This document shows positions 30,815 through 39,211 of a stretch of DNA of 64,000 bases, in pieces. The stretch lies in NCBI RefSeq assembly GCF_009680455.1, contig NZ_WKRD01000012.1, positions 14,989 to 78,988 on the forward strand, given 5' to 3'. The first letter of the stretch is position 1; each line of letters begins with the position of its first letter. Source of the DNA: Lachnospira eligens. GTDB taxonomy: Bacteria; Bacillota; Clostridia; Lachnospirales; Lachnospiraceae. Below the pieces are notes generated by a model that worked only from the letters and a program-made list of their open reading frames with translations, was not told where the DNA came from and ran no database searches. The translations under genes and the position numbers were made by a program.

Positions 30815-30830
30815 TTAATAATAGTATTCA

Positions 30831-30865
30831 ACCCGGACAGATTGTGTTGTCCGGGTATTTTTTTT
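30831..30865 (+). terminator. Rho-independent terminator of guaB
   Basis: ACCCGGACA (30831-30839) pairs perfectly with TGTCCGGGT (30848-30856), 8-nt loop, followed by A and eight T. Confidence 0.95.
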
Positions 30866-30895
30866 CATGATAAAATGTAATTTCTTCTGAAATTA

Positions 30896-30925
30896 TTGCT
30901 ATTGAACAATGGTATGATGTATAAT
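30896..30925 (+). promoter_or_regulatory. Putative promoter of the cheX-cheY-truA-argS run
   Basis: TTGCTA (30896-30901), 18-nt spacer, TATAAT (30920-30925), about 75 nt before the cheX-like start. Confidence 0.55.
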
Positions 30926-31002
30926 GGACTAAGTATTTATATATTAATGTGAATGAACAGGGTATATTTTGGGGCGCTAAATCAACGAGAAGGAGAAAAA
31001 CT

Positions 31003-31587
31003 ATGAAGGACAGAATACTCGGCAGATATATTGCAAAGAATCACTCAGATAACGTGTTCACTGACAGAGAGTTACAAGTCATAAAGCAGGGAGATACGGA
31101 TACACTTGTTGAAACATTTCTGCATATGGACAATGATTATTACAAGACGCAGATGCAGTGTACATTGAAAAGTCTTGGAATGTTCATGGATTGTAATATT
31201 GAACTGAACCAGATAGATTACGAAAGAGAATATAAGGGTCAGTTTATTGGCTGTCAGGTTATGGATGGGGATATTGATGTGTTTCTTGGCGTAGCTGGTG
31301 ATAACAGGGAACTTTTGAAAGTGGCATCGACATTTGCACAGGAAGATATTGAAGAATTCGATGAAGATGCTTATGATGCATTATGTGAACTTATTAATGT
31401 GATGAATGGGGCATATGCAACTAAACTTGGGGAAGCAGATATTGAAGTAACACTTCACCCGCCAGTTTTTTATAAAGATACAGAAGTTACGGCAGATACC
31501 GGTTTTTATGTTGTGACTTTCAATATTGAAGATAATGTATTTAAGATTTTAATGGCTGCTGATAATAAAATCCAGCTTTCAGCTTAA
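31003..31587 (+). CDS. CheX/CheC-like chemotaxis phosphatase
   Basis: 194-residue cytoplasmic protein. The C-terminal 130 residues match the CheX fold; ALCELINVMNGAYATKL is the helix carrying the conserved Glu and Asn that in CheX dephosphorylate CheY-P. The family normally has about 155 residues, so the N-terminal 50 residues (with a KDRILGRYIAKN start) are an extension. The next gene, 14 nt downstream, is a single-domain CheY-like receiver, its probable substrate. Start at 31003 is set by AAGGAG; the longer frame starts near the promoter. Confidence 0.75.
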   Translation: MKDRILGRYIAKNHSDNVFTDRELQVIKQGDTDTLVETFLHMDNDYYKTQMQCTLKSLGMFMDCNIELNQIDYEREYKGQFIGCQVMDGDIDVFLGVAGDNRELLKVASTFAQEDIEEFDEDAYDALCELINVMNGAYATKLGEADIEVTLHPPVFYKDTEVTADTGFYVVTFNIEDNVFKILMAADNKIQLSA

Positions 31588-31601
31588 TAAGGAGAATAGT
31601 T

Positions 31602-31967
31602 ATGGCAAAAATTTTGATAGTAGATGATTCTAAGACATCAAGAAAATTTTTAAGAAATATGCTTGAAGATGCAGGACATGAGATTGTATCAGAGGCAGTT
31701 AATGGGGTAGAAGGCGTAGAAAAATTCAGGTTGTATAAGCCTGATGTTGTTACAATGGATATTACAATGCCTGTTATGGATGGTATAGAAGCAGTAAGAG
31801 AGATTATTGAGATTGATCCTGGGGCAAAAGTTATTATGGTAACTGCCGCTGGTCAGAAGACTAATATGGTTGAGGCATTAAAGAGAGGTGCTGCTGATTT
31901 TATTCAGAAGCCATTTGATAGTGCTGTAATTATTAATACAATAGAAAAGGTTTTGGAAGACGAATAA
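31602..31967 (+). CDS. Single-domain CheY-like response regulator
   Basis: 121-residue receiver domain. LIVDDSKTSRKFLRNML carries the acidic pair, VVTMDITMPVMDGIEA the phosphorylated Asp, VMVTAAGQ the switch Thr and FIQKPF the conserved Lys. No output domain. In a pair with the CheX-like gene it probably works in chemotaxis or a related phosphorelay; flagellar motor binding cannot be judged. AAGGAG before the ATG. Its TAA shares one base with the truA start (TAATG), so translation is coupled. Confidence 0.92.
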   Translation: MAKILIVDDSKTSRKFLRNMLEDAGHEIVSEAVNGVEGVEKFRLYKPDVVTMDITMPVMDGIEAVREIIEIDPGAKVIMVTAAGQKTNMVEALKRGAADFIQKPFDSAVIINTIEKVLEDE

Positions 31968-32704
31968 TGTATAATTACCGTATAGAGATAGAGTACGATG
32001 GTGGAAGATATGATGGTTGGCAAAGACTGGGCAAGGATGCCAGCACGAATACTATAGAGAGCAGACTGTGTGAGATAATAGCAAGAATGACTGGTGAGAC
32101 AGTTGACATGTATGTTGGATCAAGAACAGAAAAGGGCGTGCATGCACTTTGCCAGACAGCGAATTTCAAGCTTGAGAAGGAAGTTAAGGCACTTGATATT
32201 AAGAATTATCTTAACAGATATCTGCCGAGAGATATTGCGGTTATGTCTGTTTCACAGGTTGATGAAAGATTTCACAGCCAGCTTAATGCAAAGTCCAAGA
32301 TATATGAGTACAGACTGGATACAGGTAATGTAGCTAATGTGTTCAGAAGAAAATATGCGTATCATACATTCAGTATGCCGGATTTTGATGCCATGAGAAA
32401 GGCTGCCGGATATTTTGAAGGAAAACATGATTTTAAGGCATTTACAACAGCAAAGAAGAACAAAAGCACAGAGAGAACTATTAAGAGGATAAACATTCAG
32501 TATGAAGGAACAAGAGCTTACATAAGGATTGAAGCTGATGATTTCCTTCATAATATGGCAAGATTTATGATTGGGATGCTGCTTGATGTAGGTAATGGTA
32601 TTAAGAAGCCGGAAGATGTGAAGAGATGTCTTGATGGGGAAAACGTACAGATGTCATTACCGGCAGAGAGTTATGGGCTGTTTCTTGTAAAGGTGGTTTA
32701 TTAG
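31967..32704 (+). CDS. truA: tRNA pseudouridine synthase A-like, catalytic Asp replaced by Glu
   Basis: 245-residue TruA family protein, expected to form pseudouridine at positions 38-40 of the anticodon arm. Family segments: IEYDGGRYDGWQRL at the start, LPRDIAVMSVSQVDERFHS, KSKIYEYRLDTG and FLHNMARFMIGMLLDVG. The catalytic motif, RTDxGVHA in essentially all TruA, reads SRTEKGVHA, so the catalytic aspartate is glutamate (E55). The protein is otherwise intact, and a second canonical truA near the ribosomal genes is common in Clostridia. Activity or substrate may differ. Overlaps cheY by 1 nt. Confidence 0.85.
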   Translation: MYNYRIEIEYDGGRYDGWQRLGKDASTNTIESRLCEIIARMTGETVDMYVGSRTEKGVHALCQTANFKLEKEVKALDIKNYLNRYLPRDIAVMSVSQVDERFHSQLNAKSKIYEYRLDTGNVANVFRRKYAYHTFSMPDFDAMRKAAGYFEGKHDFKAFTTAKKNKSTERTIKRINIQYEGTRAYIRIEADDFLHNMARFMIGMLLDVGNGIKKPEDVKRCLDGENVQMSLPAESYGLFLVKVVY

Positions 32705-32725
32705 ATATTGTAAAAGGTGGAGAAT

Positions 32726-34492
32726 ATGAAGACGATTATTGAACTTATTACTGATGAGATTAAAAATGTATTCACTGAATGTGGATATGATGAGGCATAT
32801 GCGAAAGTTACAGTTTCTAACAGACCTGACCTGTGCGAGTTTCAGTGTAATGGTGCTATGGCAGCAGCCAAAGCATATAAGAAAGCACCATTTATGATCG
32901 CTGATGAGGTCGTTGCAAAGTTAACGGATAACAAGATGTTTTCTAAGATTGAGAGTGTTAAGCCTGGATTTATCAATATTAATATATGTGAGGATTATCT
33001 GGCTGGATATCTTAATGAGATGTCTGAAACAGAGAAGTTTGGATATTTTAATGCTGATAAGGAAAAGACTGTTATTGTAGATTATGGCGGAGCTAATGCT
33101 GCAAAGCCACTTCATGTCGGACATTTACGTTCTGCAGTTATAGGAGAAAGTGTTAAGAGAATCAATACATTTGCTGGAAATAAAACTATAGGTGATGTCC
33201 ATCTTGGAGACTGGGGTCTGCAGATGGGACTTATCATTGAAGAATTAAGAGATAGAAAACCAGAACTTCCGTATTTTGATGACAGTTTTACCGGTGAGTA
33301 TCCAGAGGAAGCACCATTTACTATCTCAGAGCTTGAGGAGATTTATCCGGCAGCTTCTGCAAAGTCTAAGGAAGATGCTGAATTTGCAGAAAGAGCTCAT
33401 GAAGCTACACTTAAGTTACAGAGCGGTGACAAGGCATGCCGTGCAATATGGCATCATATTATGAAAGTTTCTAAGGCTGATCTTAAGAAGAATTATGATA
33501 ATCTTAATGTACATTTTGATTTATGGAAAGGTGAATCAGATGCACAGCCATATATTGACGATATGGTTAATAAGATGATTGCAGACGGAATTGCTTATGA
33601 AAGCCAGGGTGCAACTGTTGTAGATATCCAGCAGGAGGGTGATACTAAGGAACTTCCACCATGCATCGTAAGAAAATCTGATGGTGCGGCACTTTATGCA
33701 ACATCTGACCTTGCAACTATTGTTGAAAGAGAAAAGTTATATCATCCTGATACATATATTTATCTTGCTGATAAGAGGCAGGAACTTCATTTTACACAGG
33801 TATTCAGAACGGCTAAGAAGGCTGGGATTGTAGCGCCTGATGCAGATATGAGATTTGTGGGCTTTGGTACTATGAACGGTAAAGATGGTAAACCATTCAA
33901 GACGCGTTCAGGTGGTGTTATGAGACTTGAGCATCTTATAGCTGATATTGATGAAGCTGTATATGAGAAAATTATGTCTAACAGAACTGTTGAAGAGACA
34001 GAAGCAAGAGATACAGCTAAGATAGTAGGACTTGCTGCATTAAAGTATGGAGATCTTTCTAATCAGGCATCAAAGGATTATGTGTTTGATATTGAGAGAT
34101 TTTCATCATTTGAGGGTAATACAGGACCATATATTCTTTACACAATTGTAAGAATTAAGTCTATCCTTAACAAATATACAGAAAATGGTGGAAGCACAGA
34201 TAACCTTAAAATTATGGCTGCTACAGAAGAAAGTGAGAAGAATCTTTCTTTATCACTTATTAAGTTTGCAGATATAATTGATGGGGCATATAAGGATAAT
34301 GCACCACATAAGATATGTCAGTTTATATATGAGGTATCTAACGCATTTAATGGCTTTTATCATAACAATAAGATACTTTCAGAACCTGACGAGGCTAAGA
34401 AGGCAAGTTATATTGCACTTATCAGCCTTACGAAGAGCATTCTCGAGCAGTGTATTGATTTACTTGCGATTGAATGCCCTGACAGAATGTAA
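32726..34492 (+). CDS. argS: Arginine--tRNA ligase
   Basis: 588-residue class I synthetase. The N-terminal additional domain (about 1-110) for tRNA D-loop recognition precedes the HIGH motif, here AKPLHVGHLRSAVIGE. GDVHLGDWGLQMGLIIEEL and ATSDLATIVEREKLYHPD follow; the KMSKS region is replaced by KPFKTRSGGVMRLEHL as in many ArgRS. The DALR helical anticodon domain ends the protein. Start at 32726, with GGTGGAG as ribosome site; the GTG at 32717 overlaps that site. It lies 21 nt after truA. Confidence 0.96.
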   Translation: MKTIIELITDEIKNVFTECGYDEAYAKVTVSNRPDLCEFQCNGAMAAAKAYKKAPFMIADEVVAKLTDNKMFSKIESVKPGFININICEDYLAGYLNEMSETEKFGYFNADKEKTVIVDYGGANAAKPLHVGHLRSAVIGESVKRINTFAGNKTIGDVHLGDWGLQMGLIIEELRDRKPELPYFDDSFTGEYPEEAPFTISELEEIYPAASAKSKEDAEFAERAHEATLKLQSGDKACRAIWHHIMKVSKADLKKNYDNLNVHFDLWKGESDAQPYIDDMVNKMIADGIAYESQGATVVDIQQEGDTKELPPCIVRKSDGAALYATSDLATIVEREKLYHPDTYIYLADKRQELHFTQVFRTAKKAGIVAPDADMRFVGFGTMNGKDGKPFKTRSGGVMRLEHLIADIDEAVYEKIMSNRTVEETEARDTAKIVGLAALKYGDLSNQASKDYVFDIERFSSFEGNTGPYILYTIVRIKSILNKYTENGGSTDNLKIMAATEESEKNLSLSLIKFADIIDGAYKDNAPHKICQFIYEVSNAFNGFYHNNKILSEPDEAKKASYIALISLTKSILEQCIDLLAIECPDRM

Positions 34493-34504
34493 AGGAGAAA
34501 TTTG

Positions 34505-35530
34505 ATGGGTAAATTATTATCATTTGCAATACCATGTTACAACTCCGCAGAGTATATGGAACATTGTATTAATACAGTGCTTGCCGGTGGGGATGAAGTT
34601 GAGGTTATTATAGTTGATGATGGTTCAACAAAGGATAATACATATGAAATAGCCAAAAGATATGAAAAGGAATATCCAGATATTGTCAAGGCTGTACATC
34701 AGGAGAATGGTGGACATGGTGAGGCTGTAAATACAGGTATTAAGCATGCAACAGGAAGGTTCTTTAAGGTTGTTGACAGTGATGACTGGGTAGATGGCAA
34801 AAGTTATAAAAGAATGCTTGCTACATTAAGAAGCTTTGAAGAGGGCAGTGAGCCGGATATGGTTATTGCAAACTATGTATATGAAAAGGTCGGAGCCAAG
34901 AGAAAGAAAGTTATCCACTACGAGAATGTATTTCCTGTAGAGCAGATGTTTACATGGGATGATATTAATATAGGCGATTTTAAGGTTGACCAGTATATTC
35001 TTATGCATACTGTTGTATATAGAACACAGCTTTTAAAGGATTGTGGATTAGAGCTTCCTAAGCATACATTTTATGTTGATAACATATTTGTGTTCGAGCC
35101 ACTTCCGTATGTTAAGAACATGTATTACGTAAATACTAATTTCTACAGATACTTTATTGGACGAGAAGATCAGTCTGTTAATGAGAGTGTTATGATTTCA
35201 AGAATTGACCAGCAGCTTTCTGTTAATAAGAGAATGATTGATTCGTTTCTTTCAGAAAATCCTCAGGATATTAATTGTAGAAAATATATGATTAACTATT
35301 TAAGAATTATGATGGAAGTATCGTCTATATTCTTAATTGTATCTGGAACAAAGGAACATCTTGCGAAGAAGAAGGCACTCTGGCAGTATGCTAAGGATAA
35401 GGATGAAGTGCTTTACAAGAAGTTACGACACAGTCTTTTGGGCTGGTCTGTTAATATCCCTACATCTGCAGGAAGATGGATATCTAAGCAGGGATACAAG
35501 ATAGCTAATAATATAATAGGTTTTAATTAA
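34505..35530 (+). CDS. Family 2 glycosyltransferase
   Basis: 341-residue GT-A glycosyltransferase, no TM segments. Nucleotide-sugar site: LSFAIPCYNSAEYMEHCI, VEVIIVDDGSTKDNT, and the metal-binding DxD in KVVDSDDWVDG. The C-terminal 120 residues are helical and may contact the membrane or acceptor. The substrate cannot be told; such genes make cell-wall or capsular glycans. Start is the ATG at 34505 with AAAGGAG upstream. It follows argS by 12 nt and precedes kduD by 24 nt. Confidence 0.85.
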   Translation: MGKLLSFAIPCYNSAEYMEHCINTVLAGGDEVEVIIVDDGSTKDNTYEIAKRYEKEYPDIVKAVHQENGGHGEAVNTGIKHATGRFFKVVDSDDWVDGKSYKRMLATLRSFEEGSEPDMVIANYVYEKVGAKRKKVIHYENVFPVEQMFTWDDINIGDFKVDQYILMHTVVYRTQLLKDCGLELPKHTFYVDNIFVFEPLPYVKNMYYVNTNFYRYFIGREDQSVNESVMISRIDQQLSVNKRMIDSFLSENPQDINCRKYMINYLRIMMEVSSIFLIVSGTKEHLAKKKALWQYAKDKDEVLYKKLRHSLLGWSVNIPTSAGRWISKQGYKIANNIIGFN

Positions 35531-35554
35531 AGAGATTTAGAAGGAGAAGAATAT

Positions 35555-36319
35555 ATGTCTATAATTGATGCATTCAGACTTGATGGAAAGGTTGCAGTAG
35601 TAACAGGTGCCAATACAGGTCTTGGACAGGGAATGTCCGTTGCACTTGCGCAGGCAGGTGCTAAGGTTGTAGGTGTTGCAAGAAGATCCTGCGAGGATAC
35701 TAAGAAGCTTATTGAAGCTGATGGAGGAGAATTTGCTGAGGTTATAGCAGACCTTTCAGATATGTCAGCTATAGATGTTATTGTGAATGGTGCACTTGCA
35801 GCTTTTGGAAAGGTTGACATTCTTGTTAATAATGCAGGACTTATTAAGAGAAATGATGCTATTGATTTCACAGAAGATGAATGGGATAGTGTTATTCAGG
35901 TTAATCAGAAGATGGTATTCTTCTTAAGCCAGGCATTTGCAAAGCAGTATATTAAGCAGGGACATGGTGGTAAGATTATTAATATCAATTCCATGCTTTC
36001 ATATCAGGGAGGCATAAGAGTTCCTTCTTATACAGCAAGTAAGAGTGCTGGTATGGGACTTACAAAAGCTATGTGTAATGAGTGGGCATGCCATAACATT
36101 AATGTTAATGCTATTGCACCAGGATATATGGCTACTAATAATACGGCACAGTTAAGGAACGATTCTGACAGAAGTGAAGCTATTATAGATAGAATTCCGG
36201 CAGGACGCTGGGGAACTCCTGATGATATGAAGGGAGCCGTTGTGTTCCTTTCATCAGCTGCATCGGATTATGTTAATGGATTTACACTGGCTGTTGATGG
36301 CGGATGGCTTGCAAGATAA
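35555..36319 (+). CDS. kduD: 2-dehydro-3-deoxy-D-gluconate 5-dehydrogenase (KduD)
   Basis: 254-residue short-chain dehydrogenase. Rossmann motif TGANTGLGQG, NNAG, and catalytic Ser plus YTASK are all present. The start FRLDGKVAVVTGANTGLGQG and later ADLSDMSAID, NQKMVFFLSQAF and NSMLSYQGGIRVPSYTASK are characteristic of KduD, which acts on the 5-keto-4-deoxyuronate pathway from pectin. The partner isomerase kduI and the kinase/aldolase are not in the window, so the role in pectin use is inferred from family only. GAAGGAG precedes the ATG; a bidirectional terminator follows. Confidence 0.9.
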   Translation: MSIIDAFRLDGKVAVVTGANTGLGQGMSVALAQAGAKVVGVARRSCEDTKKLIEADGGEFAEVIADLSDMSAIDVIVNGALAAFGKVDILVNNAGLIKRNDAIDFTEDEWDSVIQVNQKMVFFLSQAFAKQYIKQGHGGKIININSMLSYQGGIRVPSYTASKSAGMGLTKAMCNEWACHNINVNAIAPGYMATNNTAQLRNDSDRSEAIIDRIPAGRWGTPDDMKGAVVFLSSAASDYVNGFTLAVDGGWLAR

Positions 36320-36332
36320 CTTAAAAGATGAT

Positions 36333-36370
36333 AAAAGGCGTTTCAACTTTAACTGTTTGAAACGCCTTTT
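36333..36370. terminator. Bidirectional terminator after kduD
   Basis: Perfect 14-bp stem 36333-36346 with 36357-36370 (AAAAGGCG...CGCCTTTT), 10-nt loop, between convergent genes. Confidence 0.92.
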
Positions 36371-36381
36371 GTGTATTGTTT

Positions 36382-36903
36382 TTAGAAGTTGATTTTGCAA
36401 ATGTTTCTGTCAACATGAGACTTGATATACGCAGGAACAGCAGCTTTAATATCATCGGGCATGTCCTTCTGACTTAACATGACAATCATACGTCCTTTGT
36501 TAAATAACATGTAATAGCCGAATTTGTTGTAAACATTAGTGAACTGATTCCACTCATATGTGTATACAAGATTATGCTCAGGAATATCTGCCATAATAGC
36601 ATTATTCATAAGAGTAATTGTACATGGGGCTTCTTCTGATGGATCTCTGTGCTTTAAATGATAGTTAACACTTGATCTGAACTGGTATCCAAAAATATAT
36701 ATTGGGTAAAACCAGCATACAGCATAAAGAATCAGTAAAAAGCTGGAATAATAATGAAGGCATAGAAGCACAAGCGAAATTACGGCAGGAAGCCATGACA
36801 GAATAAGCTCAATGGGATTTCTTATAAATCTGTTCCAAAATACAATCTTGAAATAATCCTTTCCAGAAGCTTTTAATGTTGTGTTAAATTTAATAATGTC
36901 CAT
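36382..36903 (-). CDS. YcxB-like membrane protein
   Basis: 173-residue protein with two TM segments (about 37-52 and 54-75) in the first half and a soluble beta-rich domain (about 85-170). The soluble part, with NNAIMADIPEHNLVYTYEWNQFTNVYNKFGYYMLF, matches the YcxB-like C-terminal domain. Function unknown. Start at 36903 chosen for the GAGG site; the longer open frame up to 37032 has an implausible hydrophobic leader and crosses the divergent gene's upstream region. Confidence 0.75.
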   Translation of the reverse strand: MDIIKFNTTLKASGKDYFKIVFWNRFIRNPIELILSWLPAVISLVLLCLHYYSSFLLILYAVCWFYPIYIFGYQFRSSVNYHLKHRDPSEEAPCTITLMNNAIMADIPEHNLVYTYEWNQFTNVYNKFGYYMLFNKGRMIVMLSQKDMPDDIKAAVPAYIKSHVDRNICKINF

Positions 36904-37087
36904 AATAATCCTCATAAATAAATTGATATAGAGATATAATAACACCCTTAAATAGATAAAACAATTAATTATCTGTGAAATTAAAAATGTATATTGAAAT
37001 GATTGTAAAATCATGCAAAAATCAGTTTCCAAAAAGATTGTAATAGGCTATAATATTATTAGATTTGTGTATTGCTGGAGGAATATT

Positions 37088-39211
37088 TTGAGTAGTGATA
37101 ATAACAGAAATATAGGGCTTTCAGAGATTATACGTATGCTTGAAAATAATGTTACATTTACTCAGGCAGCAGATAGTGTTCTTGAATGCATAACTGACAG
37201 CATGGATATATGTGATGCTGTTGTAATGCAGATAGACAGGGAAAGTGACACTATGCATGTGATATCTGAAACCGGAAATTGTTTTAAAGATGAATCAGGC
37301 ACGGTTAAACGGTCAGAGTTTGTATTATGTTCAGATGCAATTAAGATTACATACGAAGGAAATGCGGATACAGCACAGAAAGGGCTTCTGGATAGACTTG
37401 GAGTAAAGCTGAGCATAACAGTACCGATTTTAATTAATAATGTAAAAGCAATGTATCTTATAGTTCTTAGTAATGATGTACAGGCAGTATCAGATAATAA
37501 GATTAAGGAATACATAAGCGACATGGCACTGGTACTTCATGGTATAGCACAGAGCAAGGTGATTAATAATTCACTGATATCATCTTATGATGTTTTACAG
37601 AAGATTCTTGATAATATAGGCTCTGGAATTATTGTGTGCAGCAGGTATTCTGGCAATATATTGTTTGAGAATGAGATGGCAGCTAATGTACAGGAGGTTC
37701 GGGATACAATAAGGGAATGTCTGGAGGATGTGTTTACATGCGAAGATGTACACAGAAATATCGGAGCATCCATGGAACGCTACAATACAGAGTCAGGATT
37801 GTGGTTTGAGGTGAGGTTTTCTGAATTGAAGTGGATTGACGGAAGTGAGGTTATTGTTGTGACCGCCGTAGATATTACCCAGAAGAAAAAGAATCAGCAG
37901 AAGATTGAATATCAGGCACATAATGATTTTCTTACAGGTCTGTATAACCGTATGAAATGTGAAGTCGATTTAAGAAAAGTTATAAGAAGAACGGAAAAGG
38001 CAGGACTTAAAGGAGCGGTACTGTTTATTGATCTTGATGATTTCAAGCATATTAATGATGGACTTGGCCATCAGTATGGGGATATACTTCTTCAGCAGAT
38101 TGCGGCAGGACTTACGGGAATTCCAGGTTTGCGTGGACATTGTTACAGAATGGGTGGAGATGAATTTGTAATAATAGTTGAACCTGAAATATTTGGAGAC
38201 ATAGATAATATTATTGGCAATATAACTGCTTTATTTAATAAGCCGTGGTATCTTATGGAAACTGAATATTTCTGTACAATGAGTATGGGAGTTGCTGTGT
38301 TCCCGGATAACAGTGTTGATGTTCATGAAATAACAAGAATGGCAGATGTTGCGATGTATGAGGCAAAGAGGTCAGGAAAGAACGGCTATACTTATTACAG
38401 CAGTGAGGTTGAGAATTCGACAGCCAAGAGACTTGATATCGAGAATAACATGAGACAGGCAGTTTCTACAGGAATTGAGGAATTCGTAGTATTCTATCAG
38501 CCCGTTGTTGATGTCAACACACAGATGTGTACTTCCTGTGAGGCACTTGTAAGATGGGACAGCAAAGCACTGGGATTTATGGGACCGGGTGAGTTCATAC
38601 CGCTGGCAGAATATCTTGGACTTATTACTTCAATTGGTGACTATGTTCTTGAGGAGGCATGCAGAAGATGTAAGCTATGGAATGATAATGGATATCCGGA
38701 TTTCTATATTAATGTGAATCTGTCGGTAGTGCAGCTTTTACAGAAGAACGTGGTTGAGAATATTAAAAGAATTCTTGATAAGACAGGTGTTAATCCTAAG
38801 AATATAGTACTTGAGATTACAGAATCATTTGCAATTAATGATATGCAGAGGGTTATGGATATTATTACAGGTCTTAAGAAGTTAGGACCTAGGATTGCAC
38901 TTGATGATTTTGGTACAGGTTATTCTTCACTTAACTATATAAAGCAACTTCCTCTTGATATCATTAAGGTTGATAAGACATTTATTGATGATATTGTTGA
39001 AGATGATTATGCACAGGCATTTATTAAGCTTATAGTTGACCTTTCCAAGACTATCGGTACTAAGATTGTTGTTGAAGGTGTTGAACATAAGGAGCAGTTT
39101 GAACTGCTTAAAAGTCTTGGTGTGGATTATATACAGGGATATTATTTTGGGAAGCCTGTACCAGCCAATATTTTTGAAGAGAAAAACTTAGAGGGGAGAT
39201 TGGGCGAATGA
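37088..39211 (+). CDS. GAF-GGDEF-EAL cyclic-di-GMP enzyme
   Basis: 707-residue cytoplasmic signalling protein. An N-terminal GAF-like domain (about 10-165) and a short PAS-like segment (about 180-275) precede GGDEF (about 290-440) with an intact MGGDEF motif at 355-360, and EAL (about 460-700) with E485-A-L and the catalytic DDFGTGYSS loop. Both c-di-GMP synthesis and hydrolysis motifs look intact, so net activity cannot be predicted. TTG at 37088 is the preferred start because GGAGG lies 6 nt upstream; the ATG at 37013 has no ribosome site. Its stop overlaps pyrC by 4 nt. Confidence 0.9.
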   Translation: MSSDNNRNIGLSEIIRMLENNVTFTQAADSVLECITDSMDICDAVVMQIDRESDTMHVISETGNCFKDESGTVKRSEFVLCSDAIKITYEGNADTAQKGLLDRLGVKLSITVPILINNVKAMYLIVLSNDVQAVSDNKIKEYISDMALVLHGIAQSKVINNSLISSYDVLQKILDNIGSGIIVCSRYSGNILFENEMAANVQEVRDTIRECLEDVFTCEDVHRNIGASMERYNTESGLWFEVRFSELKWIDGSEVIVVTAVDITQKKKNQQKIEYQAHNDFLTGLYNRMKCEVDLRKVIRRTEKAGLKGAVLFIDLDDFKHINDGLGHQYGDILLQQIAAGLTGIPGLRGHCYRMGGDEFVIIVEPEIFGDIDNIIGNITALFNKPWYLMETEYFCTMSMGVAVFPDNSVDVHEITRMADVAMYEAKRSGKNGYTYYSSEVENSTAKRLDIENNMRQAVSTGIEEFVVFYQPVVDVNTQMCTSCEALVRWDSKALGFMGPGEFIPLAEYLGLITSIGDYVLEEACRRCKLWNDNGYPDFYINVNLSVVQLLQKNVVENIKRILDKTGVNPKNIVLEITESFAINDMQRVMDIITGLKKLGPRIALDDFGTGYSSLNYIKQLPLDIIKVDKTFIDDIVEDDYAQAFIKLIVDLSKTIGTKIVVEGVEHKEQFELLKSLGVDYIQGYYFGKPVPANIFEEKNLEGRLGE

